A stretch of DNA of 8,376 nt from JAZRUY01 sp045598845 (lineage in GTDB: Bacteria; Verrucomicrobiota; Lentisphaeria; Victivallales; Victivallaceae): the NCBI GenBank assembly GCA_045598845.1, contig JAZRUY010000179.1:1-8376 (forward strand), in the 5' to 3' direction. The notes beneath the pieces were generated by a model that did no database searches, had not been told where the DNA came from, and saw only the letters and a program-made list of their open reading frames with translations. Positions 1 to 6,236 of the stretch are shown here, one piece after another (within the stretch, counting starts at the first letter, position 1; the number at the start of each line of letters is the position of its first letter). The translations under genes were made by a program, and so were the position numbers.

Positions 1-697
1 ATTTGGATTCCGCTTTCTTGACCCAGATATTGGCGGCGGCATTGCCGCGCAGCGAAAGACTGCTGCCCATCACCCTGACACGCAGCAGGTCACCGAATGG
101 CGCCCTGCCCTCGATTTTCAGCAAACTGCCGGGCACAACTCCCAAATCGGCAAAACGCTTAATGCCGCGCAGATTGTCCTCCACTTTTACGACAATGACC
201 GGACAGCCATCCTGAATACGGCTCAAAGGAAGAATCTCCTCGGTTTCGTCCGCACTTATCCGGGGCATGACTTCCTCGAGATACGAACGAAGGGCGGCGC
301 AATCTTCCCGGCCGGAAACCGCTTCAGTCAGCACCACCAGGCGCGATAAACCTTTTTCGCCCATAATATGCTCGATTTTGCAGGCGATTCGGTCGGAATG
401 CTCAACCGGCAATTTCAACACATCGGAGAAAAATTTTTCAAGCACCGCATGACGGTGACGGATAACCGCCGCCTTTTCCGCTCCCTTAGCAGTCAATACC
501 ACCGGACTGTGCGCGCGGTAAATAATCAAACCGCGGGCGGCAAGCGCCTGGAGAGCGTTGGTAACCGACGGCATCTTGACACTCAACCTGGCCGCAATAT
601 CTTTCGTATGCGCATGACCGCTGGATTCGATAATTTCAGCAATCGCCTCGAGATAATCCTCAAGACTGCTTGACATAGACTGCTCATCCGTACTCAT
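1..697 (-). CDS. DtxR/MntR-family metal-dependent transcriptional repressor (3' end cut by window edge)
   Basis: About 232 residues are visible and the reading frame is open to base 1; the last base is a T, so the stop may be one codon away. A winged helix-turn-helix lies at about residues 27-72, the metal-binding/dimerisation helices at 73-145, and a FeoA/SH3-like domain at about 157-229 (RFADLGVVPG, then SLRGNAAANIWV). Likely metal ligands are D14, E17, H83, E87, C106, E109 and H110. In this family, bound Fe2+ or Mn2+ switches on DNA binding and represses metal-uptake genes. The ATG at 697 was chosen because GGAG sits 8 bases upstream. An internal ATG at 676 (MSSSLEDYLEAI) is the other option and matches the usual family N-terminus. 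The gene is divergent from the EamA transporter. The family call is secure; whether it senses iron or manganese is not. Confidence 0.9.
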   Translation of the reverse strand, partial: MSTDEQSMSSSLEDYLEAIAEIIESSGHAHTKDIAARLSVKMPSVTNALQALAARGLIIYRAHSPVVLTAKGAEKAAVIRHRHAVLEKFFSDVLKLPVEHSDRIACKIEHIMGEKGLSRLVVLTEAVSGREDCAALRSYLEEVMPRISADETEEILPLSRIQDGCPVIVVKVEDNLRGIKRFADLGVVPGSLLKIEGRAPFGDLLRVRVMGSSLSLRGNAAANIWVKKAESK

Positions 698-731
698 CCG
701 CCGCACTCCGTTGTAAATCACCGGTTAATTA

Positions 732-745
732 TTAGCCATGACTAA
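732..745. promoter_or_regulatory. Candidate metal-repressor operator (TTAG-N6-CTAA dyad)
   Basis: TTAG (732-735) and CTAA (742-745) form inverted half sites around CCATGA. Flanking bases extend the symmetry imperfectly to ATTATTAG/CTAAATAT. The site abuts the -10 box and expected start point of the repressor's own promoter, and it lies between two divergent genes. DtxR-type operators are AT-rich dyads that often contain TTAG/CTAA half sites. Autoregulation is therefore plausible but is inference. Confidence 0.35.
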
Positions 746-773
746 ATATAGTATTTCATAAATCCTGTTTCAA
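745..773 (-). promoter_or_regulatory. Sigma70-like promoter of the DtxR-family gene
   Basis: Read on the minus strand, TTGAAA (773-768) and TATATT (750-745) are separated by exactly 17 bases. The -10 box lies about 48 bases upstream of the repressor ATG at 697. Both boxes are close to consensus and the region is AT-rich. Assignment is by sequence only. Confidence 0.6.
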
Positions 774-863
774 CGCATCAGCCAGAAAAACGAAATTATA
801 TTGTCTTTTCATTTCATGGATGCTACTTTTTACACCGATTTCGGAAACGGGAGAAAACAGCAA

Positions 864-1793
864 ATGACAGTAAACCCCAAAGAACTGCCAGGATACCTTT
901 TCGCGATAATAACCTCGGTGTGCTGGAGCAGCGCTTTTATAATCGCAAAATATCTGCTGACTCAGCCGCCGTGCATAGACCCGGTAACACTGGTGTTCTG
1001 CCGCTATCTAATCGGAGCGTTATTCATTTTCACAACAGCGGCGGCGCGCGGACACGATCTGCGCCCCGGACCGCCGAAACGTTTTATGCTTACCGCTCTT
1101 ACCGCTTTTCTGCTTTACTGGCTGATGGCGCTGTTCTTTTTCTTCGGACAAACCAAGGTAAGCGCCACCACCGCATCGCTGTTCGTGGAATCAGGACCGG
1201 CTCTGCTGCTGATTTCAGGAAAAATCATAATGAGGAAGCGGGTAACGCGCCGTGAAACAACAGCCTGCATGCTTGGAATTACCGGATGCATGGCGGTACT
1301 CAATCTGATTACACCGGAAGGATTCGGAATAAACGGCAGTTGGTCCGGTATCGTTTTAGTGCTGCTTTCAGCGTTGAGCTGGACTGTCGGAGGAGTGTTC
1401 GGACAAAAGCTGATGCGGAACGGCGACCGGATGACCGCAGTCGGCTGGTGCGAGCTGCTGTGCGCAGTGTATTCGTTACCGCTGATGCTGATTATGCGCG
1501 ATTCGATAATTTTCAGTTTTTCGACGGCGACACAGTATATCGCCGTACTGGCGATGGGAATTCTGCCCACCGGCATCGCTTTCGTGACCTGGGGGGAAGC
1601 GATGGTGCGTCTGCCGCTGTGGAAACTTAATCTGATGCAGAATCTCACTCCGGTATTCACGCTTTTCGGAGCCGCGCTGTTAATCAATGAACCGGTCACA
1701 ACATGGAATTTGACCGGAGTTCTGGCGGTAACGGCAGGACTTATGCTGGCGGCATCCGGCAAAGACGCCTCCGACAACGGGGAACGGCGGTAA
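864..1793 (+). CDS. EamA/DMT-superfamily membrane transporter
   Basis: A 309-residue inner-membrane protein with two tandem EamA repeats, at about residues 10-148 and 160-297, together giving about ten hydrophobic helices. Length and layout fit the drug/metabolite transporter superfamily. The second repeat ends with a typical family segment (LTPVFTLFGAALLINEPV, residues 241-258). Such proteins export or import small metabolites, but the sequence does not reveal the substrate. The frame extends upstream to a TTG at 801 and an ATG at 816. The ATG at 864 is preferred because GGGAG lies 10 bases before it and the protein then starts just before helix 1. No clear promoter was found, although TATATT at 797-802 could be a -10 box without a good -35. 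No terminator follows, so transcription may run on into the ferredoxin gene. Confidence 0.88.
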   Translation: MTVNPKELPGYLFAIITSVCWSSAFIIAKYLLTQPPCIDPVTLVFCRYLIGALFIFTTAAARGHDLRPGPPKRFMLTALTAFLLYWLMALFFFFGQTKVSATTASLFVESGPALLLISGKIIMRKRVTRRETTACMLGITGCMAVLNLITPEGFGINGSWSGIVLVLLSALSWTVGGVFGQKLMRNGDRMTAVGWCELLCAVYSLPLMLIMRDSIIFSFSTATQYIAVLAMGILPTGIAFVTWGEAMVRLPLWKLNLMQNLTPVFTLFGAALLINEPVTTWNLTGVLAVTAGLMLAASGKDASDNGERR

Positions 1794-1798
1794 CGAAT

Positions 1799-1826
1799 TT
1801 GACTTTTACGGTGCAAGCACTATATT
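1799..1826 (+). promoter_or_regulatory. Sigma70-like promoter of the ferredoxin gene
   Basis: TTGACT (1799-1804) and TATATT (1821-1826) are separated by 16 bases. The -35 box begins six bases after the EamA stop codon. Transcription would start near 1833, giving a leader of about 30 bases that contains the AAGGAG site. The promoter is near consensus and suits a strongly expressed small gene. Confidence 0.65.
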
Positions 1827-1849
1827 ACCTCAAGCAACCTTAAATCAAC

Positions 1850-1855
1850 AAGGAG
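1850..1855 (+). promoter_or_regulatory. Strong ribosome binding site of the ferredoxin gene
   Basis: AAGGAG lies six bases before the ATG at 1862. This near-ideal Shine-Dalgarno site fixes the start of a gene of only 57 codons. Confidence 0.8.
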
Positions 1856-1861
1856 ATTACC

Positions 1862-2032
1862 ATGGCTGCAAAAGTTGATACCAGCAAATGCGTCGGCTGC
1901 GAAACCTGCGTCAATGCCTGCCCGGTTTCCGCCATTTCCATGAACGACGGCAAAGCCAATGTGGATGCCGGAACCTGCATTGATTGCGGGACCTGTGTCG
2001 GCGAGTGCCCGGTCGAAGCGATTTCTCTCTGA
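1862..2032 (+). CDS. 2[4Fe-4S] clostridial-type ferredoxin
   Basis: A 56-residue acidic protein, probably cytosolic. It has two canonical CxxCxxCxxxCP motifs, at C10/C13/C16/C20 and C39/C42/C45/C49, each followed by the typical AIS segment. The two halves are near-repeats of each other, as expected for this family. There is no extra loop between the second-motif cysteines and no C-terminal extension, so it resembles small clostridial ferredoxins rather than the Alvin or seven-iron types. Such proteins carry low-potential electrons between enzymes such as pyruvate:ferredoxin oxidoreductase, hydrogenases and Rnf complexes; the partner here is unknown. The gene has its own promoter, a strong ribosome binding site and a strong terminator, so it appears to be a single-gene unit. 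Confidence 0.95.
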   Translation: MAAKVDTSKCVGCETCVNACPVSAISMNDGKANVDAGTCIDCGTCVGECPVEAISL

Positions 2033-2050
2033 AATCCGCAACAATGAAAA

Positions 2051-2092
2051 AAACCGGAAGAGGGATTGAATCCCGCTTCCGGTTTCCTTTTT
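2051..2092 (+). terminator. Rho-independent terminator of the ferredoxin gene
   Basis: A ten-base stem (2051-2060 with 2076-2085, AAACCGGAAG/CTTCCGGTTT) is continued, after one A-G mismatch, by GGGA/TCCC around a small loop. A T-rich run ending in TTTTT follows. It starts 18 bases after the ferredoxin stop codon. A-rich sequence on the other side could give weak activity in reverse, but no gene needs that here. Confidence 0.9.
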
Positions 2093-2114
2093 ACATTTCG
2101 AATTTCCTTGGCAA

Positions 2115-3491
2115 ATGAAACGGTTGCTTAAATATCTGCCTGCCGTAACGCTTGCCGCCGCCGCAGTGCCGATGCTGCGGCGGGATCTGTGGTTTGACGA
2201 AGCGCTGACCCTGCTGCAATTCGCCGCGCTGGATTCCCCTGCCCGCATCTACCATAATTACGTCATCCCCAACAATCATATTTTCTACACGGTGATGCTG
2301 AGCTGGTGGAACCGGCTCAATCCGGGGCTGGATCCGGTTTTTCACGCCAGAGCACTGTCTTTGCTGTTCGCCGCGGGAACTATACTGATGCTGCAAAGAA
2401 TGATGAGAAAGCGACTGTATTCTGTTATACTGCTTGCGGCGACAGCGGTATCGGTACCGTTCTGCGTATACGCCACCGCTGTACGGGGTTATATGGCGGG
2501 AGCGTTTTTTATCACCGCCGCCGTGACGGCGGGGAAAATGTACGCTGTCAGGGGAAAAATCCGTGCGGCAGCTCTTTACACCGCCGCATCGCTGGCGGCA
2601 GTCGCAACACTGCCCAGCAATCTGGCGGCGCTGGCGGCGGTATGGATATGGCTTGCGCCGTATTGCCGGAATAAGAAGCAGTTTACCGGGCGGATGTTGC
2701 CACTGGCAATTATTCCTCCGGCGGCTTTTCTGATTTTTTATCTGCCGATACGGGATAACTTCATGCAGGTACTGCAACTCGGTGAAGGCTGGAATTCAGG
2801 ATGGAAATCCGGCATGGCGGTATGCGCGGCGCTGGCCTCCGGGTATCTGCCGTTAGCGCTGTGCATTCCTGCGGCAGTATGCCGCCGTTATTCCGGCCGC
2901 GCCGTCCGGCAACTCGTCTGGCTGATACCGCTGCCGATGTTTTTCATGTTCAAAGCCGCGCCGTTTCCGCGGGTATTCTTTCCTTTTCTGCCGGTTTTTC
3001 TGCTGTTGTTTCACAATTATGCCGGAAGATTTTGCGCAAAATTCCGCAGACACGGAATTATCATCGCCGCAATGCTGACGGCGGCGGCGCTCTTCCCTCT
3101 CGCGCCCCGGATGCCGGCAATCCGCGAGCGGCTGTCTGAAATAAGCGGCGGAGCCTACGGAGATGATTATTTTTACGGTTATTATCTGCGCCCGGAACAC
3201 AGTCCGGAACAAACTGTGCGCGGCATAGCGGAGACATACGGTCCCGGGACACAGATATACGCGTCGTTCGCCGCCGACCCGTGGGCGCTGGCATGGTATG
3301 CCGGTATGCTGCTGCCGGAAAGCGAATTCCAATTCGATTCTCCCCGCGGCGCGGTAAACGCACTTGAAACCGGGACTCTGCTGATACTCAACCGCAAAGA
3401 GAATACGGAAAGTTATGCCGCAAGATTCAAAGGAAAACTAAACCTGCTTTTTGCCAACGGAGAACATTCGGTCTATGAATTTATGCGCTGA
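2115..3491 (+). CDS. Multi-pass membrane glycosyltransferase, GT-C fold (GT39/ArnT/PMT-like)
   Basis: A 458-residue protein with a membrane anchor at residues 8-20 and roughly nine to eleven hydrophobic segments up to about residue 325. A soluble C-terminal region of about 130 residues follows. D28-E29 in the first outside loop (DLWFDEALT), followed by PNNH at 52-55, matches the acidic motif and downstream histidine typical of polyprenyl-phosphate-sugar-dependent transferases such as dolichyl-phosphate-mannose mannosyltransferases and ArnT. Such enzymes move a sugar from a lipid carrier to a protein or lipid on the periplasmic face; donor and acceptor are unknown here. The start ATG lies about 22 bases after a strong terminator with no obvious Shine-Dalgarno site. 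The 3' end overlaps miaA by 17 bases, so the two are probably translationally coupled. Confidence 0.8.
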   Translation: MKRLLKYLPAVTLAAAAVPMLRRDLWFDEALTLLQFAALDSPARIYHNYVIPNNHIFYTVMLSWWNRLNPGLDPVFHARALSLLFAAGTILMLQRMMRKRLYSVILLAATAVSVPFCVYATAVRGYMAGAFFITAAVTAGKMYAVRGKIRAAALYTAASLAAVATLPSNLAALAAVWIWLAPYCRNKKQFTGRMLPLAIIPPAAFLIFYLPIRDNFMQVLQLGEGWNSGWKSGMAVCAALASGYLPLALCIPAAVCRRYSGRAVRQLVWLIPLPMFFMFKAAPFPRVFFPFLPVFLLLFHNYAGRFCAKFRRHGIIIAAMLTAAALFPLAPRMPAIRERLSEISGGAYGDDYFYGYYLRPEHSPEQTVRGIAETYGPGTQIYASFAADPWALAWYAGMLLPESEFQFDSPRGAVNALETGTLLILNRKENTESYAARFKGKLNLLFANGEHSVYEFMR

Positions 3492-4338
3492 AGAACTGCC
3501 TGAACTGATCGTGATCGCCGGACCGACCGCCTCCGGGAAAAGCGCGCTGGCGCTGGAAACCGCGCAAAGAGAAAACGGGGAAATCGTTTCCGTGGATTCC
3601 ATGCAGATCTACCGCGGGCTGGAAATCGGCACCGCCCAGCCGGACGCGGAAGCGAAAAAGGCGGTAAAGCATCATCTGACCGGGATTTACAGTTTTATGA
3701 CCCCGGTTGACGTGTACAAATACACGGCGCTGGCGGAACAGGCGGTCCGCGATATCGCGAACCGGGGGAAACTGCCGGTGCTGGCAGGCGGAACCGGTCT
3801 GTATCTGCGCGCTTTGCTCTACGGTATCGATGATTTGCCGGCCGATCGGGCGCTGCGAAGCGAACTCGATGCCGCTTACGATTCCGACGCCGGATTTCCG
3901 GATCTGTGCGCCAGAATGGCGGAACTTGACCCGGCCGGGCTGGATAAATGGCGCAACTGCCGCCGCCGGCTGATACGGGCGCTGGAGGTGCGTCTGCTCA
4001 CCGGCAAGTCCCTGCTGGAACTGCAGAAGATGAATTACAGCAGACCGCGCTGCCGCTTCAGATTAATCAAACTCGATCCGCCGGCTGATGAACTCCGAGC
4101 CAGAATAAGAGAGAGGGCGGAAAAAATGCTGGCCGGCGGCTGGATTGAAGAGGCGGAAGCGGCGATCAAGGCCGGACTGCTGGAGTCGCCCACCGCTCAT
4201 CAGGCCATCGGCTACAGACTTATAGACGCTTTTCTGCGCGGGGAGTTCAGCAGAGACGAACTGCTGGAACGCATCTGCGCCGCCACCAGGCAGTACGCCA
4301 GAAGGCAGCGCACCTGGTTCCGCCACCAGAAGCCGTAA
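3475..4338 (+). CDS. miaA: tRNA dimethylallyltransferase MiaA
   Basis: A 287-residue cytosolic enzyme that transfers a dimethylallyl group to N6 of A37 in tRNAs reading UNN codons, the first step towards ms2i6A. The P-loop GPTASGKS is at residues 16-23, the substrate-binding segment DSMQIYRGLEIGTAQP at 41-56, GGTGLYLRAL at 105-114, QAIGYR at 243-248, and the C-terminal TRQYARRQRTWFR at 271-283. All are family signatures and the length is close to normal, so the enzyme should be functional. The frame also opens at a TTG at 3451. The ATG at 3475 is preferred because GGAGA lies 11 bases upstream and the P-loop then sits at the usual distance from the N-terminus. The gene overlaps the glycosyltransferase by 17 bases. 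No terminator hairpin is visible after it. Confidence 0.96.
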   Translation: MNLCAEELPELIVIAGPTASGKSALALETAQRENGEIVSVDSMQIYRGLEIGTAQPDAEAKKAVKHHLTGIYSFMTPVDVYKYTALAEQAVRDIANRGKLPVLAGGTGLYLRALLYGIDDLPADRALRSELDAAYDSDAGFPDLCARMAELDPAGLDKWRNCRRRLIRALEVRLLTGKSLLELQKMNYSRPRCRFRLIKLDPPADELRARIRERAEKMLAGGWIEEAEAAIKAGLLESPTAHQAIGYRLIDAFLRGEFSRDELLERICAATRQYARRQRTWFRHQKP

Positions 4339-4357
4339 GTTTTTATGGATTAAAAGC

Positions 4358-4385
4358 TTGACACTACTGAGAAGTCGGATATTTT
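4358..4385 (+). promoter_or_regulatory. Sigma70-like promoter of the DUF975-like gene
   Basis: A perfect TTGACA (4358-4363) is followed after 16 bases by TATTTT (4380-4385). It begins 20 bases after the miaA stop codon. Transcription is expected to start near 4392, at the left edge of a dyad. Confidence 0.6.
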
Positions 4386-4391
4386 AATGCG

Positions 4392-4416
4392 CTGTTGTTC
4401 GGATATCCGCTAACAG
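4392..4416. promoter_or_regulatory. Dyad at the expected transcription start of the DUF975-like gene
   Basis: The perfect ten-base palindrome CGGATATCCG (4400-4409) is flanked by inverted CTGTT (4392-4396) and AACAG (4412-4416), three and two bases away. It lies between the -10 box and the ribosome binding site. It could be a repressor operator, or in RNA a weak hairpin just before the ribosome binding site. No regulator can be named. Confidence 0.4.
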
Positions 4417-4417
4417 G

Positions 4418-4425
4418 AAGGAGGT
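4418..4425 (+). promoter_or_regulatory. Consensus ribosome binding site of the DUF975-like gene
   Basis: AAGGAGGT is fully complementary to the 16S rRNA 3' end consensus and lies six bases before the ATG at 4432. It sets the start codon and suggests efficient translation. Confidence 0.8.
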
Positions 4426-4431
4426 ATTGCT

Positions 4432-5277
4432 ATGGCAAGAACAGTGTTGAAAGAGACCGTGGCGAAAAACTCAGACATCATCAATGCGGCAAAAGTCAAA
4501 TTCCAGAAAAACTGCTGGCGCTGTATCGGAGCAATGCTGCTTATACTACTGGGGTATGTTTTGCCGGCATCGTATAGAAAATCTCTTCCGGAGTTAATCG
4601 AAGGCGGATATGCGGTCTGGACGCTGCCGGTCACTATTGTATTCGCCTACTGGTCATATACTATGCAGCTGACACCTGCCGCATTCTTCATCGCCATGGC
4701 GAAACCAGCTGATGATCCAGTTTCCGGGCCGCGTCTGGGAGAAGCGGTAAAACGGGGAGTGATACGGGCGGGAGAAACCTGCATTGCCGCACATTTGACC
4801 GGAATCATCATCTTTCTTAAAACACTGCTGCTCATCGTGCCCGGAATACTGGCGCTGCTCGATTACGCGATGATTTTCAACCTGCTGGCTGATGAGGATG
4901 GAATCGGACCGGTGGAGGCGATGCGCAAAAGCAGGGCAATGATGTACGGACACCGCTGGCAGTATGTCAAACTGCAAGCCAGAATAGTGCTGCTGATGCT
5001 GAGTCCGGTAGTATTCATACTGGTGGCGGTATTTTACTGCAAATCAGTAATATTTCCGCTGTTACTGACAGTCGGAGCAATAATTGTCTTTATTCTGCTG
5101 TTGCCGTTCGTCTTTTTGATACAGTGCTCATTCTACCATGAACTGAAAACGGAAGAAAGCAATCCGTCTCCGGCGGGATGCCCGGTGTGGGTGAGAATAA
5201 CCGGAATCGCGCTGATCGTGTTCACATCAGTAATCTCAATAATCGTTACGATCGCCGGTTGCGGCGCATCTCTATAA
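4432..5277 (+). CDS. DUF975-like multi-pass membrane protein of unknown function
   Basis: A 281-residue integral membrane protein. Hydrophobic stretches lie near residues 31-47, 62-90, 117-152 (a helix pair), 184-203, 206-232 and 255-276, suggesting six or seven helices. A segment at about 151-176 (LLADEDGIGPVEAMRKSR, then MMYGHRWQY) follows a helix pair. It resembles the conserved stretch of DUF975-type proteins, in which an acidic 'aDnP' motif precedes 'eai..Sr.lM.GhKw'. I recognise the family only from that pattern. Its biochemical role is unknown, and the neighbours (miaA upstream, convergent cassette downstream) do not clarify it. It has its own promoter with a dyad and a perfect ribosome binding site, so it appears to be a separately regulated single gene. 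Confidence 0.75.
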   Translation: MARTVLKETVAKNSDIINAAKVKFQKNCWRCIGAMLLILLGYVLPASYRKSLPELIEGGYAVWTLPVTIVFAYWSYTMQLTPAAFFIAMAKPADDPVSGPRLGEAVKRGVIRAGETCIAAHLTGIIIFLKTLLLIVPGILALLDYAMIFNLLADEDGIGPVEAMRKSRAMMYGHRWQYVKLQARIVLLMLSPVVFILVAVFYCKSVIFPLLLTVGAIIVFILLLPFVFLIQCSFYHELKTEESNPSPAGCPVWVRITGIALIVFTSVISIIVTIAGCGASL

Positions 5278-5292
5278 ACAGACAACAGACGT

Positions 5293-5313
5293 ATGCGCGG
5301 CAGAGCCGCGCAT
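5293..5313. terminator. Stem-loop between convergent genes (possible shared terminator)
   Basis: ATGCGCGGC (5293-5301) and GCCGCGCAT (5305-5313) form a perfect nine-base GC-rich stem with a three-base loop. It starts 15 bases after the DUF975-like stop and directly abuts the thioredoxin stop codon on the other strand. Neither side has a good T run (TTTACTTG on the plus strand). Termination may be inefficient or Rho-assisted, or the stem may mainly protect mRNA 3' ends. Confidence 0.5.
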
Positions 5314-5748
5314 TTACTTGCTCAGAACGGAACGCAGTTTATTCATGTATTCCGCTTTATCCGCATAACCGGATACCGTACCAAGAACTGCGCCGCCGGC
5401 ATCCAGAACGACCGCGGAAGGGAACCCGGCGCCGGAGCCGCAGAGAGAGCGCATCTTTTTTCTGATGTAGGAAGCGCGGGCGGCATCGGTATTGCGGGTG
5501 TAATCAAGATACACCAGTTCGAAACCGGAGCGGGAAAAATCAATGAACTCCGGCGAAGAAAGCACATTGCCGTGCAGTTTCACGCACCACGGGCACCAGT
5601 CCGAACCGGTGAACAGCACCAGCACCGGCCGGCCGCTTTTCCGCGCCGCGGCCGTACCGGCTTCCACCGTATCAACCCAGCCTTCAGGAACAGCGGCAAA
5701 CAGACCGATAAAAAAGAAGAACAGTGCGGGGAACAGAACCTTTTTCAT
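5314..5748 (-). CDS. Small exported thioredoxin-fold protein with CPWC active site
   Basis: A 144-residue protein. Residues 1-18 form a signal peptide (MKK then a very hydrophobic core, ending near AAVPEG), so it should act in the periplasm or on the membrane surface. The active site SDWCPWCVKL places the redox cysteines at C52 and C55. A cis-proline segment follows at about residues 109-111 (GFPSAVV). The arrangement fits the thioredoxin_7/DsbD-gamma-like group that reduces or exchanges disulfides in exported proteins. A third cysteine, C103, lies in SLCGSG. AGGAGG five bases before the ATG fixes the start. It is the last gene of the leftward cassette, 28 bases after the RidA gene, and ends at a stem-loop. 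Redox partners are unknown; a reductase such as DsbD would be needed elsewhere if it acts as a reductant. Confidence 0.88.
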   Translation of the reverse strand: MKKVLFPALFFFFIGLFAAVPEGWVDTVEAGTAAARKSGRPVLVLFTGSDWCPWCVKLHGNVLSSPEFIDFSRSGFELVYLDYTRNTDAARASYIRKKMRSLCGSGAGFPSAVVLDAGGAVLGTVSGYADKAEYMNKLRSVLSK

Positions 5749-5753
5749 AACCG

Positions 5754-5759
5754 CCTCCT
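5754..5759 (-). promoter_or_regulatory. Ribosome binding site of the exported thioredoxin
   Basis: AGGAGG on the minus strand, five bases before the ATG at 5748. It lies in the 28-base gap after the RidA gene and indicates independent translation initiation of this last cassette gene. Confidence 0.75.
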
Positions 5760-5776
5760 AAAAAAAGCCGAACAAC

Positions 5777-6229
5777 TTATTCACCGCGCCTGACGGCGAT
5801 GACATCCACCTCAAGCAGTGCGCCTTTGGGAAGAGCCGCGGCGGCTGCACAACTGCGCGCCGGTCTGCCGGTGAAATACTTGCCGTAAACCGCGTTGAAA
5901 GCCGCGAAGTCATCGATGTCGGCAAGAAAACAGGTGGTCTTTACCACATCATCAAAACCGCATCCGCCGGCATGAAGCACCGCCTGCAGATTGCGCATCA
6001 CCTGCTCAGTCTGCGACTTAATATCACTGCCGCTGAGCTCACCGGTAACAGGATCGAGCGCGATCTGTCCGGAAACAAACAGGAAACCGCCGCAGACCAC
6101 AGCCTGCGAATACGGACCGGCGGCGGCCGGAGCGGCATCTGTGAAAACCGGTTCGGCAGCCAGATAACATCCAATGGACAAAGATAAAAAAGCACTTGCG
6201 ATTTTAATCATTTTCCGGAAAATCCTCAT
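5777..6229 (-). CDS. RidA/YjgF/UK114-family protein with signal peptide
   Basis: 150 residues from the ATG at 6229. Residues 1-25 look like a signal peptide (basic MRIFRKMIK, hydrophobic core, then LAA before EP), and the RidA fold fills 26-150. Family landmarks are GPYSQA at 38-43 (Y40), VSGQIALDP at 52-60, RPARSC at 122-127 with the substrate-carboxylate arginine R125, and E140 in LLEVDVIA. With R125 and E140 present, imine/enamine deaminase activity is plausible. Known RidA proteins hydrolyse reactive 2-aminoacrylate-type intermediates in the cytosol or organelles, so an exported copy is unusual. Start choice is uncertain: 6229 lies 7 bases after the upstream stop, but 6211 (MIKIAS) is possible and the frame opens as far as 6298. 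All options keep the hydrophobic leader. It is the third gene of the cassette. Confidence 0.85.
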   Translation of the reverse strand: MRIFRKMIKIASAFLSLSIGCYLAAEPVFTDAAPAAAGPYSQAVVCGGFLFVSGQIALDPVTGELSGSDIKSQTEQVMRNLQAVLHAGGCGFDDVVKTTCFLADIDDFAAFNAVYGKYFTGRPARSCAAAAALPKGALLEVDVIAVRRGE

Positions 6230-6236
6230 ATAAAAA

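Noticed and set aside
267..673. Plus-strand open frames opposite the DtxR-family gene
   Set aside because: The minus strand encodes a complete winged-helix, metal-binding and FeoA domain series here, so these are shadows.
801..863. Upstream TTG/ATG starts for the EamA transporter
   Set aside because: No ribosome binding site precedes them, and the added residues (MSFHFMDATFYTDFG) do not look like family N-termini. The ATG at 864 fits better.
1115..1816. Long open frame on the minus strand opposite the EamA transporter (233 residues)
   Set aside because: Its translation has no recognisable domain and lies antisense to a clear ten-helix transporter. It is a shadow frame caused by codon bias.
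2517..2535. CCGCC/GGCGG short inverted repeat in the glycosyltransferase gene
   Set aside because: It is short, arises from Ala/Gly-rich codons in coding sequence and has no terminator-like tail.
2091..2777. Minus-strand open frame of 228 residues opposite the glycosyltransferase
   Set aside because: The translation is Arg/Gln/His-rich low-complexity sequence, typical of an antisense shadow, and it runs through the ferredoxin terminator.
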